Shown here one piece after another: positions 19,194 to 28,010 of a stretch of 64,000 bases of DNA. Origin of the DNA: a virus. The DNA lies in IMG/VR virus record IMGVR_UViG_3300032116_000089, positions 26,428 to 90,427 of that record. One strand, 5' to 3'. Numbering within the stretch: position 1 is the first letter of the stretch; each line of letters begins with the position of its first letter. Position numbers and translations under genes: made by a program. Below the pieces are notes generated by a model. It did not search any database. It worked only from the letters and a program-made list of their open reading frames with translations, and was not told the DNA's origin.

Positions 19194-20375
19194 TTAAGGA
19201 TTTGGGGGTGGACAATCTAGAATATGCGCCGCTAAACAATCTGAATGACACTTATACTTATAAAGTCCGTCTTCCCAACAAGAATGACCATAATCTTCTA
19301 TACATTGAGCATCTATTATTGGTTCTATAGAAGATGGTCTACAGGCATCACACTGGTATGCTGGAGAAGGACATTGACAACATCCACATTCAGACGCATC
19401 TCCAGTAAACGTCCAGTATGGTGGCTGATCGCATCCACAGCTTTCATCTGGAGCATTCAGAATAAAATTTTCTATGCATGATATGTTAAGACTTGCGTTC
19501 CACTTATTACCGCACGGAGAATTTGGAGCAGAAGGGTTACATGAAATAGAGCCAATAATTATATCTCCACATCCTAATGTTCCATTTATAGACCAAGTAT
19601 TGTCTCCGCTCTTAGTAAAGCTAGCTGTGGCGTTCCTATCAGCACACTCTGAACCAAATCTAACTATACCATTACCGTCCCAGTTGCAACAATTAGGATC
19701 TTGAGTAGTGCTTGTAGAAGTACTTGTCGAAGTCGAAGTACTTGTCGAAGTCGAAGTACTTGTCGAAGTCGAAGTACTTGTCGAAGTCGAAGTACTTGTC
19801 GAAGTCGAAGTACTTGTCGAAGTCGAAGTACTTGTCGAAGTCGAAGTACTTGTGCTAGTAGTAGTTATGCAACTTGATTCTACAATTACTGTAAATTCAT
19901 CAGTATCAATAGTATTTCCAGATAAGTTTTTAGTGAGTACATCTATAGTATACCAAATTATATTACTACTATTAAGCCAAGTCCAAGGATAAGCTGGTAC
20001 ATTAGTGTATGATGGGGCTTGTCCGTCGAACGGATTAGGTATTCCATACATGTTAAAATATAATCCACTACCGCTAATTTCAAACAATGGTCTAGACTTC
20101 AGTGCGAATTTTGAATCATCCAGTTCAATATAAAACGGTTCACATCCAGCTGATGACATTAGTATGTCAGCAACTTTTATGAATAATGGATCTAGTGTTT
20201 TTACTGGTAGATTTAGTACATAAACAGACTTATTGTAAGGTGGGCATGGTGCATTTTCATCTGGCAATACAAAGTAATCGATATCATATGGATCAGCAGG
20301 AACCGCTGGTCCACGTTGATCATATTTGGAATATGGAGATGGTAGTTGTATGCACGGATAATTAGGCCGTCCCAT
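19194..20375 (-). CDS. Surface protein with a (TS)n repeat linker and Cys-rich C terminus
   Basis: 393 residues behind GAGGA. Residues 1-170 form a beta-rich head with Pro/Tyr-rich start (GRPNYPCIQLPSPYSKYD). Residues about 171-225 are a near-pure Thr-Ser repeat encoded by 18-bp tandem repeats at 19720-19845. The C-terminal 165 residues are Cys-rich (ECGCCQCPSPAYQCDAC). It is adjacent to and built like the gene at 17492, so both may decorate the tail or capsid and could vary in linker length by slippage. Confidence 0.6.
   Translation of the reverse strand: MGRPNYPCIQLPSPYSKYDQRGPAVPADPYDIDYFVLPDENAPCPPYNKSVYVLNLPVKTLDPLFIKVADILMSSAGCEPFYIELDDSKFALKSRPLFEISGSGLYFNMYGIPNPFDGQAPSYTNVPAYPWTWLNSSNIIWYTIDVLTKNLSGNTIDTDEFTVIVESSCITTTSTSTSTSTSTSTSTSTSTSTSTSTSTSTSTSTSTSTSTSTSTSTSTSTSTTQDPNCCNWDGNGIVRFGSECADRNATASFTKSGDNTWSINGTLGCGDIIIGSISCNPSAPNSPCGNKWNASLNISCIENFILNAPDESCGCDQPPYWTFTGDASECGCCQCPSPAYQCDACRPSSIEPIIDAQCIEDYGHSCWEDGLYKYKCHSDCLAAHILDCPPPNP
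19720..19845. repeat. Seven perfect tandem copies of an 18-bp repeat
   Basis: The unit GTACTTGTCGAAGTCGAA occurs seven times head to tail without a mismatch, followed by a partial diverged copy. On the coding (minus) strand each unit encodes six residues of alternating Thr and Ser. Identity at synonymous positions points to recent expansion by slippage or recombination. Confidence 0.9.
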
Positions 20376-20385
20376 AATCTATCCT

Positions 20386-23300
20386 CTATGGATCACAACA
20401 GCATGATGTGTCTACTGCGCTTATCCAAATTGGTCTATATTCTCTGTTTACTAAACCAGCAATGACATATGCGCCAGAATGTATGACAGATGTTATATCT
20501 CTATTGAATATAAATATTGTGCCAGAGTTTGCCCAATCATTGTCTTTAATAAGCATTACACCGCTGGTTTTGTTTCCATTTGTTGGAGCTTGCAATCCGC
20601 TTGGCATATATCCTTCTATAAACATAGTGCGGATTAAATTAATTCCGCTATTTCCTATAGATATACCACTATTTCCTAGATTGACTCCACTCTGAGCTAG
20701 ATTTGTGGCGTGAGTTATTCCACTAGAAGTATCAAGGGATGTGCCATCGCTAAACCTAATAGCTCCTCTTAGACGTAAATCGCCGTTAAGTTCAGCAAAC
20801 GGTCTTCCAGATGGATCTGGTGGAGTATAGTATGTTGTAGCATTCAACATCGGATTCTTAACGTGATCTAAAACTAATAAATCAGCAGATCCGCTAGCAC
20901 TAAATCTAAAACGTAAATTATTAGATGGATATAGTAAATTTGTTCCACTATTAATAACTTCAATTATATTAGTTTTTAGATGTAAGCTTTCTGTATCATT
21001 AGCATTATTGATATATAATCTTCCGCCACTTGGCATTATAAGTTTTTTATCAATGTTATTGGGACCAATAGTGCCACTAAATAATAACTTATCATTTAAA
21101 CCTAATAGGAATTGATAAGATCCACTCTCTGAACTTCCAATGTTATGACCAATAATGATGTTGCCACTAGTATTAGATAACGAAGGAGTCTTATTAAAAG
21201 AATAGTTTCCAAAGACTAAGTTATCATATGTAATATTAAGGCCACTAGCTGAGTTTTGACCAATAACTATATTATTGTTTCCAGAAGTTAGATTATATAG
21301 TGACTCATAACCAATTGAAGTGTTGCCAGACCCAGAGTGAATATTAAATAATGACTTATATCCATAGCTAGTATTGTACATTGTTTTTCTAGATATGTCT
21401 CTTCTTCCAGACGGAGACATGTATCCAGCATATGTATTCCCGCTTGGGTCAGTATAAACTGCTCTAGCATCTAAATTGTCTAGCTTATTAACAACTAAGT
21501 CAAAGTTATTGCCAGATGAATCTAAGTAAAACAATGAGTTATGTTGTCTAGCAAATTCTTTGTATGTATGAAGATTATATATCTTACCGTATCCGCTCGT
21601 TGGGGTTACGGAAGAAGTGCTAACAAATCTGTTATCTTTAAGACTAATGGCTGGAAGTGCTGGGCCACCACTGTATCCAACTGTAATCATTGCGTTGGTA
21701 TTGCCGCTAGATAGTATCCCTATTTGTTGAGAATTTTTTAATCTGGCAAAAATAATTTGTCCAGAATCTTTAAACATATTTATGTCAAGAACACCGCTTC
21801 GGCTTAAATAGGCAATCTCTGCGCCACTCAATTCGCAATTTAATGGGGCTAATAGTTGTATGGCAGATTTCTTGAATCCGTTGTTTTGAGATGTAAATCT
21901 TCCAATGCAATCAATTTGAGATCTAACATTTAAAATTGTATTCGGTAAGATACTTTCGGTAATTGATGGAATATTAGTTATTGAAAGAACAGAACCATTG
22001 TTATCATCCTTCATAAGAACTAGGCCATTGACGAACCTAGAAGTATCATTATATGATCCAATTACAAATCTATCTGTCAAATCACCTTGAACATCTAAAT
22101 CGGTATCATCTATATACTTTAATTCAAAACCACGAAGTTTATCTTTATTTTGATTAGCTATATCTTTGGTTCTTATCTTTGATCTACTCAAAAATCTCTG
22201 ACTGACATTTACTCCAGACTCTAAAGCAGAGACTGAGAAAACATAATCAGAAGTGTCGCCAGAATTAGATATAAAGTTGATGTTTCCAACACCAGCTAAA
22301 TGTCCGCTTGATGATCCGGGATTAACATTTAATACATTCTTACGAGAGATATATGTTATTCCACTATTAAAAAATAATCCAAAACAATCATTTTCACCAA
22401 ATGCTGATGGATTATAAGATACGATACTATTGGTTTTAATGTATCTATCGCTTGGTACTTGAAAATTTATGTTACTATACCATGTAGCATTATACTGATC
22501 GCTAAAGCAAGACATGCCTTCGGATGGTTGTCTGAATATTAGACTATATTGTTTGTTACTTGTAAGTGACTTAAGAAATAATCCACCACCATCTAGGCCA
22601 GAATCTGTAAATAGCGGTTCATTAGATGAGTTAACGCCAAGGTAAAGGTTTTTATTATTATATGTTTCAGTATCTACATTTATTAACCTACCTATGCTTG
22701 CTACATTATTTACAATTATGTTATCAAAATATCCAACTACCCATCTTCTAGATTGACTACCTAAAGAAAAATTACTACCTATTGATGGTAGAAAAGATCC
22801 GCTTAGAGATATGGCCAAAGAAGATTCTCTTAATAAGGTAACATTATTGTTAAATCTAATGCCACTGGATACATGAACATTTTGCCAAGGATAAAGTGCG
22901 TGTCCTAAATCAAAAGATCCGCTTCTAGATGGAGAAATATTGCCACTAACTTGCAGTGTTCCAAAATTATGAAGAGTTCTAGTTCCGACACCAAGTTGAA
23001 TTCCAGATAAGTCTCCATGCAATAAAGGAATCCAACCAGAGCCTAATGGATTGCTGCATATATGAGTATCATTTACTGGATGATAAGCTAAGAAAAACTT
23101 ATAGTTATCATCCTTAGCTACATAATAACCAGCACCATGACCGATAGCAATATTTCCAGTTCCTGACTTATTTTTGTTTAAAGCAAAGTTGCCCAAACCA
23201 ATGTTCAAATTACCAACGGTATTGCCAGCAAGGGCATGATAACCAAGACCAATATTGCCTTGACCGTATACGTTACAAGATAAAGAATTGGACCCTAAAG

Positions 23301-23601
23301 CTGTATTTTGAACCCCTTGATAATTAGCCTTTAACGCAAAATATCCTACAGCAGTATTATCTTGACTGTTAGCTCCCGGTACATATAAATACTCTATAGT
23401 AGATTGACCAACTCTAGTATTGCCAGAAGGAGATGTGGCTAGATTGAGCGCTCTTAATTCTGCATCAGCTGTTAAATTATGTACAGAATCGATAATATCA
23501 AGGAGATTGTGTCTAATATCATATGGAGATATTTCGCCACGCGCTTGATCGGATATCTCATTTGTAATATTACTAACAAGCTGGGACTTGCTTAATATCA
23601 T
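20386..23601 (-). CDS. Large tail fibre with YadA-head-like repeats
   Basis: 1071 residues. The N-terminal 60 residues match those of the protein at 15282. Residues about 60-170 and 700-800 contain repeats of the type G-N-T-x-(V/I)-G-x-x-(A/S)-L, as in GNTSIGYESLYNLTSGNNN, which form left-handed beta-rolls in trimeric adhesin heads and occur in phage fibres. The middle is Asn/Ser-rich beta structure, and the C terminus ends with Cys-Cys-Cys-Asp-Pro. It is likely a trimeric receptor-binding fibre. Confidence 0.7.
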   Translation of the reverse strand: MILSKSQLVSNITNEISDQARGEISPYDIRHNLLDIIDSVHNLTADAELRALNLATSPSGNTRVGQSTIEYLYVPGANSQDNTAVGYFALKANYQGVQNTALGSNSLSCNVYGQGNIGLGYHALAGNTVGNLNIGLGNFALNKNKSGTGNIAIGHGAGYYVAKDDNYKFFLAYHPVNDTHICSNPLGSGWIPLLHGDLSGIQLGVGTRTLHNFGTLQVSGNISPSRSGSFDLGHALYPWQNVHVSSGIRFNNNVTLLRESSLAISLSGSFLPSIGSNFSLGSQSRRWVVGYFDNIIVNNVASIGRLINVDTETYNNKNLYLGVNSSNEPLFTDSGLDGGGLFLKSLTSNKQYSLIFRQPSEGMSCFSDQYNATWYSNINFQVPSDRYIKTNSIVSYNPSAFGENDCFGLFFNSGITYISRKNVLNVNPGSSSGHLAGVGNINFISNSGDTSDYVFSVSALESGVNVSQRFLSRSKIRTKDIANQNKDKLRGFELKYIDDTDLDVQGDLTDRFVIGSYNDTSRFVNGLVLMKDDNNGSVLSITNIPSITESILPNTILNVRSQIDCIGRFTSQNNGFKKSAIQLLAPLNCELSGAEIAYLSRSGVLDINMFKDSGQIIFARLKNSQQIGILSSGNTNAMITVGYSGGPALPAISLKDNRFVSTSSVTPTSGYGKIYNLHTYKEFARQHNSLFYLDSSGNNFDLVVNKLDNLDARAVYTDPSGNTYAGYMSPSGRRDISRKTMYNTSYGYKSLFNIHSGSGNTSIGYESLYNLTSGNNNIVIGQNSASGLNITYDNLVFGNYSFNKTPSLSNTSGNIIIGHNIGSSESGSYQFLLGLNDKLLFSGTIGPNNIDKKLIMPSGGRLYINNANDTESLHLKTNIIEVINSGTNLLYPSNNLRFRFSASGSADLLVLDHVKNPMLNATTYYTPPDPSGRPFAELNGDLRLRGAIRFSDGTSLDTSSGITHATNLAQSGVNLGNSGISIGNSGINLIRTMFIEGYMPSGLQAPTNGNKTSGVMLIKDNDWANSGTIFIFNRDITSVIHSGAYVIAGLVNREYRPIWISAVDTSCCCDP

Positions 23602-23616
23602 GTTAAGTTCCAGTAA

Positions 23617-24321
23617 CTATTTTAGGCTGATTTCTAGCGAATTAGCATCAAATCTTATATTGTCTCCAAGATAAACATAGCGTGGATTAGTTAGTTTAGC
23701 ATACATCAATAAATTACCAGAGCCAACGGTTGGATGATCTACCACAGCTATTCCAGAAACCCAACCCCATTCAGTTAAGGCTGTATTGAAGACAATTTGA
23801 TTTTTGTTTCTAATAAAACCATTACCCTCATAATCTGGATAATTAGATTTGACATATACTCCAGAATTAAACATCCCAACATTTCCACTTGGCGCAAAAA
23901 ATGAAACAGATGGAAATTCTTTAAAAGTATATGTAATATTTTCTCCGGGTCCACCATTGGCTGTAGAGTAACTATTTGCAGCCGTGGTAGATAGAAATAT
24001 AGGATAAAAATATGCTAGTGTTCCGCTGGTAGTTGAGCCATATACACTATAAGCAGTTGTGGAATCTACCCCAACAGAATTCCAAGAATTGTCACCATTT
24101 GTGGCTGGAGAACCCAAGCTTATTCTTTGATAATTAGTTGTAACAAAGTTAAGGCCATTTTGTACACCAGATGGTAATTCTGGAATAGAGCTTCCAGTAT
24201 CAGAATCTAACGGTACTCCACTTGTTAAAGCAATACAAATTGTAGATGGTCTTGAGAAAGCGGAGTTTCGGAAGAGATGACTCAATAGACCAGACTCAAG
24301 ATAATCCGATAATGCGGCCAT
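23617..24321 (-). CDS. Conserved tail-associated structural protein
   Basis: 234 residues behind AGGAG. The N terminus (ALSDYLESGLLSHLFRNSAF, then TICIALTSG) is typical of a family found in many environmental phages beside capsid and fibre genes. The rest is beta-rich with aromatic loops. It is the first gene of a unit preceded by a terminator (24373-24407) and a late-promoter-like site (24361-24372). The precise location in the virion is unknown. Confidence 0.6.
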   Translation of the reverse strand: MAALSDYLESGLLSHLFRNSAFSRPSTICIALTSGVPLDSDTGSSIPELPSGVQNGLNFVTTNYQRISLGSPATNGDNSWNSVGVDSTTAYSVYGSTTSGTLAYFYPIFLSTTAANSYSTANGGPGENITYTFKEFPSVSFFAPSGNVGMFNSGVYVKSNYPDYEGNGFIRNKNQIVFNTALTEWGWVSGIAVVDHPTVGSGNLLMYAKLTNPRYVYLGDNIRFDANSLEISLK

Positions 24322-24360
24322 ATTATTCTCCTATTATGTCCTTTGAATAACGTTATCTAA

Positions 24361-24372
24361 TGTATTATACAC
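24361..24372 (-). promoter_or_regulatory. Late promoter-like motif after the capsid terminator
   Basis: The minus strand reads TTTTTTGTGTATAATACATT, the best match to the shared late motif. It directly follows the terminator hairpin of the capsid gene and lies about 40 bases upstream of the ATG at 24321. Confidence 0.6.
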
Positions 24373-24407
24373 AAAAAAGCCACCCCCAATCGCTTGAGGA
24401 TGGCTTT
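24373..24407 (-). terminator. Intrinsic terminator of the capsid gene
   Basis: On the minus strand AAAGCCATCC and GGGGGTGGCTTT form a stem followed by TTTTTT. It lies 27 bases after the capsid stop codon. Confidence 0.85.
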
Positions 24408-24433
24408 AATGTGATGGATATTTCTAAATTATA

Positions 24434-25441
24434 TCAGAAAGAACCGAGAACGATTCTGCGATTATCTAGAACACCAAAGCCAAGTTCAGCCCATCCGTAG
24501 TAGCCAGCGCGTTGCTGACGATGTAGGGTGGGATCTTCGAATACCTGTAGCTGTTGCTTGACGGGCATTACGAAACTATCATTCATGGACTGATCAAGAC
24601 CAACAACAAGTTCAACGTCGCTTGCCTGTACAGCACCGCCAAGATCGCTAGTGAAGAAGTTCTGGTACTGTTGACCTTCGCCTAGTTCGTCTAGGTCATG
24701 GAGGTTAACACCAAAGATTCTTGTCACAACGGATGCGTCTGGAGCGGCATTGTAGATTTCACGACGGGTAACGTCATCAATCTGGTCTAGACCCCAGTTA
24801 CGAATATCTTCTAAAGCTTCTGGCGATAGATAGATATCTGTTAAGCGGCCACGACCAACTGACGCGGAGTTACCGCCAGAATTTCTACGCATGACTGTCT
24901 GCATGAGTGATACTAATCTCTTTGAGAATAGACCAGCTGTTGCATCAGCATCATAGACGAGGATGTTACGATCAACGCCAGCGGCTAGAATGGTGTGCCA
25001 GCCGTCATCGTTCATCTTCTTAGTGAAACCAGCTTCCATAACCTGCATGGCACGACCAACGATATCCCATCTGGCTTCGCGGGCAAAGCGAAGTAGATAG
25101 TCAACCGATGATGCGATTGTGTAGGTTGGAATCATTACGTAGTCGCCTTCGACTGAACGCTCTGGGATTCTACCGTGACCGGGATTGGTGTAAGCGACAT
25201 GCTCACCTTCAAGGCCGGGGGAGATAAGATCTAGAGGAAATTCAGTTGTTGAACCGGCTTCCACGTTAACGGTTTCGAAAATATTACCGAGGATATTACC
25301 AACTAAAACGCCCTTACGTAAGGGAAGTTCTAGAGCTTTGGCAAACTCACGTTGAGCAGCCATTGCTACATTGATATCGGCATCCCCTGACTTGCGTAGG
25401 AGGGCGATAAAGTCATCGCTAGGTCTTTCAGTTATTGGCAT
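24434..25441 (-). CDS. Major capsid protein
   Basis: 335 residues, starting MPITERPSDDFIALLRKSGD behind AAGGAG. The length, the coil-rich N-terminal part, the conserved middle (FSKRLVSLMQTVMRRNSGGN, RLTDIYLSPEALEDIRNWG) and the C-terminal VFEDPTLHRQQRAGYYGWAE fit HK97-fold capsid proteins of environmental phages. It follows a scaffold-like gene and a small decoration-like gene, the usual order, and is closed by its own strong terminator. Its codons look more GC-rich than those of the adjacent fibre genes, consistent with high expression. Confidence 0.85.
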   Translation of the reverse strand: MPITERPSDDFIALLRKSGDADINVAMAAQREFAKALELPLRKGVLVGNILGNIFETVNVEAGSTTEFPLDLISPGLEGEHVAYTNPGHGRIPERSVEGDYVMIPTYTIASSVDYLLRFAREARWDIVGRAMQVMEAGFTKKMNDDGWHTILAAGVDRNILVYDADATAGLFSKRLVSLMQTVMRRNSGGNSASVGRGRLTDIYLSPEALEDIRNWGLDQIDDVTRREIYNAAPDASVVTRIFGVNLHDLDELGEGQQYQNFFTSDLGGAVQASDVELVVGLDQSMNDSFVMPVKQQLQVFEDPTLHRQQRAGYYGWAELGFGVLDNRRIVLGSF

Positions 25442-25469
25442 GTTTAATTCTCCTTTTATTTTATTATAC

Positions 25470-25937
25470 TCAGGGGAGGTTGACTTCTACTTTGGCATAG
25501 CCATCGGCATCCTTACTGGTAAGGAAACGACCGACAACTAAACCACCAGAACTGCCGGGACTGTCGCCACGAACATTGCCAGCATTTACGTGGCAAGCAT
25601 AGGCTAATGAGCCAGCACTTGGTGAACCGGTGACGTTGTTTGTTACGACATAACCCTTGCGGAGTACTGTCACTTTGCCACCCTTCTGCACTTCATCCTT
25701 ATACTGGTTGAGGTGAGTACGGGTTAGATCCTTATTTACTACGTCGTTTAATAGAATACCAACTGGAACATTGGTGCCACTTACGGCGGCATACTTCACA
25801 AGGTTAACACCTTGATCCATAGCTGCACCAGAACCAGCGGTATCATGAACAACTACACCACCGCGAGTTGCAGTACCGGCGTTGTAGAAGAAACTGATAT
25901 CAGTCTGAAGCTCGTATCTATCTGCTTTTAGGGCCAT
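25470..25937 (-). CDS. Probable head decoration or stabilisation protein
   Basis: 155 residues of beta-rich sequence with Gly/Val repeats (RGGVVVHDTAGSGA, GGKVTVLRKGYVV). It lies between scaffold and capsid genes, where decoration proteins are normally encoded, and has a strong SD (AAGGAG). The stop is 28 bases from the capsid ATG. The fold resembles small capsid-cementing proteins, but this is inferred from composition and place. Confidence 0.6.
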   Translation of the reverse strand: MALKADRYELQTDISFFYNAGTATRGGVVVHDTAGSGAAMDQGVNLVKYAAVSGTNVPVGILLNDVVNKDLTRTHLNQYKDEVQKGGKVTVLRKGYVVTNNVTGSPSAGSLAYACHVNAGNVRGDSPGSSGGLVVGRFLTSKDADGYAKVEVNLP

Positions 25938-25954
25938 AGTTTTTCTCCTTTATA

Positions 25955-27358
25955 TCACTTACGTAAAACGTTATTTGTTAGCCACTCTGCCACACTAGCT
26001 CTTGTGGCTTCTATTTCATCGCTAGCATCAGAAGCATCTACGAGAGTGGCTTCTGTTGTTTTTACTTCTTCAAAAATAGCAGCAGTTGATTCTTCAGCTA
26101 CTTCTGTTTTCTCTTCTGCGACAACTTCAGTTTCTGAAGCCATTTCCTTCTTTTCTTCTTTCATCATCTTATCCTTCATGGCTCCCCACTTTTTCTTCAT
26201 GGCAGCAACAACTGCTTCGAAGGCTTCGTCGCTAAGAGCATCATATAAAGAAAGTGATTCATCGGCTTCCGAATCTTCAAAGCCAGCCATGACTAGCTTT
26301 TCTTTTCGGCTACGATCTTTTTCTTTCTTCTTCATGTCTTTCATTTCTTTATCCATTGCTGCTAAATCCTTTTGTAGATTAGCAATTGTTTCTTCTAAAG
26401 TTGTTACCTTAGAAGCATAAGCTTGAATTTCTGTTTCTTTAGCGACTAATGAAGCCTCTAATTCTGAAACATTGTTTTCTACTTGTACTTCTGTAGCTTC
26501 AACCTTTGCAGCTTCTTCTACAACTGGTGCAGTTTCTAGCTGCTTCTCTTCATTATTATCTGACATATTCACTTCTCCTTCTGAAACGTTGGAAATAGTT
26601 TGTTGTTCATCAACAGAGAAAGCCTTGCTAGAATCAAGAATGATACTTCTGGGATTTGCTGGTCTAGATACTAAACCTTTACCAGAAAAAGAAATATCTC
26701 TTAATAATCTACCAATTTGATAGCCTTCATATTCTCCGGTTCCGCCATAAGCCCTTAAATGCTTGGTTAAAAATGCCGAGTCTTCATTTCTGGCAACTAC
26801 TTTACTTTTACCAGCATTATCTTTTACGGCATAGTCAAAACCAGCAAATAAACATTCCATTGAAACGAACCACTTACCTTGTTCTATCTCTGATATGATT
26901 TTTTGCATCCTCTCTCTGTTCTCTGGATTTGTCCAACTGTTATAAATAACGGCTTCGGTTACAATGTCGAATTCATATGGTGTTTCAGAGTCTTCTGCGC
27001 TGACTTTGTTACCATCTCTATCAACAACATAACATCCAGTGATGTGTCCTATTATATCGTTTTCATTATGCATTAAATTAAATTGTTTGTCTTCTGGAGT
27101 ACTACGAGCCGCCCAAGTTTGGTTCGGATCGAAAACGTCATCGTTTTTATTCCATCCAGTAGAAACTAATATCGATTTAAGATAGTATAAATCTATTTGA
27201 TTTGGATTGCTAGATGCTTTTACTTTATCTAACAAAAGTTGAACAGCATCTGATTCTGTTTTGTTGCTAAGAACGGCAGCTGAACAATAAGCTATAGTCG
27301 TGTCATTTTTAACACGTTCTGATACTCCGTCAGCGATTTCTTGTGCATATATTTTCAT
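25955..27358 (-). CDS. Prohead core/scaffold protein with a protease-like N-terminal half
   Basis: 467 residues when started at MKIYAQEIADG (GAGGA upstream); a longer form from 27394 would begin inside the late promoter motif and is rejected. Residues 1-235 form a globular domain with VSMECLFAGFDYA and later ISFSGKGLVSRPANPRS, a pattern seen in phage proteins annotated as prohead core or protease-like. Residues about 255-450 are a long Glu/Lys-rich coiled coil (CELEASLVAKETEIQ-like heptads, MKDMKKKEKDRSRKEK), typical of scaffolds. It is located directly upstream of decoration and capsid genes. The active protease may be the ClpP-type gene at 42947. Confidence 0.65.
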   Translation of the reverse strand: MKIYAQEIADGVSERVKNDTTIAYCSAAVLSNKTESDAVQLLLDKVKASSNPNQIDLYYLKSILVSTGWNKNDDVFDPNQTWAARSTPEDKQFNLMHNENDIIGHITGCYVVDRDGNKVSAEDSETPYEFDIVTEAVIYNSWTNPENRERMQKIISEIEQGKWFVSMECLFAGFDYAVKDNAGKSKVVARNEDSAFLTKHLRAYGGTGEYEGYQIGRLLRDISFSGKGLVSRPANPRSIILDSSKAFSVDEQQTISNVSEGEVNMSDNNEEKQLETAPVVEEAAKVEATEVQVENNVSELEASLVAKETEIQAYASKVTTLEETIANLQKDLAAMDKEMKDMKKKEKDRSRKEKLVMAGFEDSEADESLSLYDALSDEAFEAVVAAMKKKWGAMKDKMMKEEKKEMASETEVVAEEKTEVAEESTAAIFEEVKTTEATLVDASDASDEIEATRASVAEWLTNNVLRK

Positions 27359-27382
27359 ATTTTCCTCATGGTGTCTCTCACA

Positions 27383-27394
27383 GATAATATACAC
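27383..27394 (-). promoter_or_regulatory. Late promoter-like motif upstream of the scaffold gene
   Basis: The minus strand reads TTTTTGTGTATATTATCTG, matching the shared late motif. It ends about 25 bases before the chosen start codon at 27358. Confidence 0.55.
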
Positions 27395-27454
27395 AAAAAC
27401 ATAGTAAGTTTAGCGAATTGGTATATGTATGATAGACAAAATAAAAGTAATTTA

Positions 27455-27823
27455 TTATTCAATTGGCGATGAGGTTGTGGTTATAGGTTCTTGAGTCGTA
27501 GTTGTGGGGGTAGATATGGTAACGGTTCCATCGTCGTTCATAGTAAATTGACCAATTAAGCTTAATCCATTAGATATTGCTTCTGGTTTAACTGAAGCTA
27601 TAAGTTGACCCAAAGCGTAATGTAACTCAAAAACCTCTTTAGCATCTGATCCTAATGCTGATGCGATTTGAGTCGGAGTTGCTCTGGGATTATTCCAAAA
27701 ATTGCTAGATCCAGCATTGAAAGCGTTCTTCATCATAAAAAACGTTTGCTTTGTGGACAGTTTGAGATTATTTGCGACAGATTGTGCGGGATCTGGCGCT
27801 GGTGTGGAATCTAGTATGCTCAT
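27455..27823 (-). CDS. Small protein with a Thr-rich C-terminal tail
   Basis: 122 residues. The first 90 are helical (NLKLSTKQTFFMMKNAFNAG, ALGSDAKEVFELHYALGQL). The last 25 are Thr/Ser/Pro-rich (TISTPTTTTQEPITTTSS), the same low-complexity style as the linkers at 17492 and 19194. The start overlaps the upstream stop by ATGA-type coupling. The function is unknown. Confidence 0.65.
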   Translation of the reverse strand: MSILDSTPAPDPAQSVANNLKLSTKQTFFMMKNAFNAGSSNFWNNPRATPTQIASALGSDAKEVFELHYALGQLIASVKPEAISNGLSLIGQFTMNDDGTVTISTPTTTTQEPITTTSSPIE

Positions 27824-28002
27824 ATAGTTTCTCCATTATTTAAATTAAGCGATTGTAAATAGTTATCAGCAACAACATTTACTTCTTCTTGTGTTGGATA
27901 GTGGTCAAATTTGAAAAACTGAGTCGAGTTTTCATCGATAACTACTCGCACCCTGTATTTATTTGCAGGATCAAGAAAAACTTCAGTAATAGTATAATTC
28001 AT
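27820..28002 (-). CDS. Unknown 60-residue protein
   Basis: Starts MNYTITEVFLDPANKYRV and overlaps the next gene by four bases. A beta-hairpin-like N-terminal half precedes a helix (YPTQEEVNVVADNYLQSL). It sits between a tail spike and the scaffold gene and is presumably co-transcribed with them. No family was recognised. Confidence 0.6.
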   Translation of the reverse strand: MNYTITEVFLDPANKYRVRVVIDENSTQFFKFDHYPTQEEVNVVADNYLQSLNLNNGETI

Positions 28003-28010
28003 TTTTCACC

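Noticed and set aside
19706-19860. Possible CRISPR array
   Set aside because: The 18-bp units are directly adjacent with no spacers and are in frame within a coding sequence.
17575-19992. Plus-strand frames with Val/Glu and Val repeats opposite the Thr/Ser-repeat genes
   Set aside because: They are reverse-complement shadows of the Thr/Ser repeats and have no start signals.
25955-27394. Longer scaffold start at 27394
   Set aside because: That ATG lies inside the late-promoter motif; the ATG at 27358 has GAGGA upstream.
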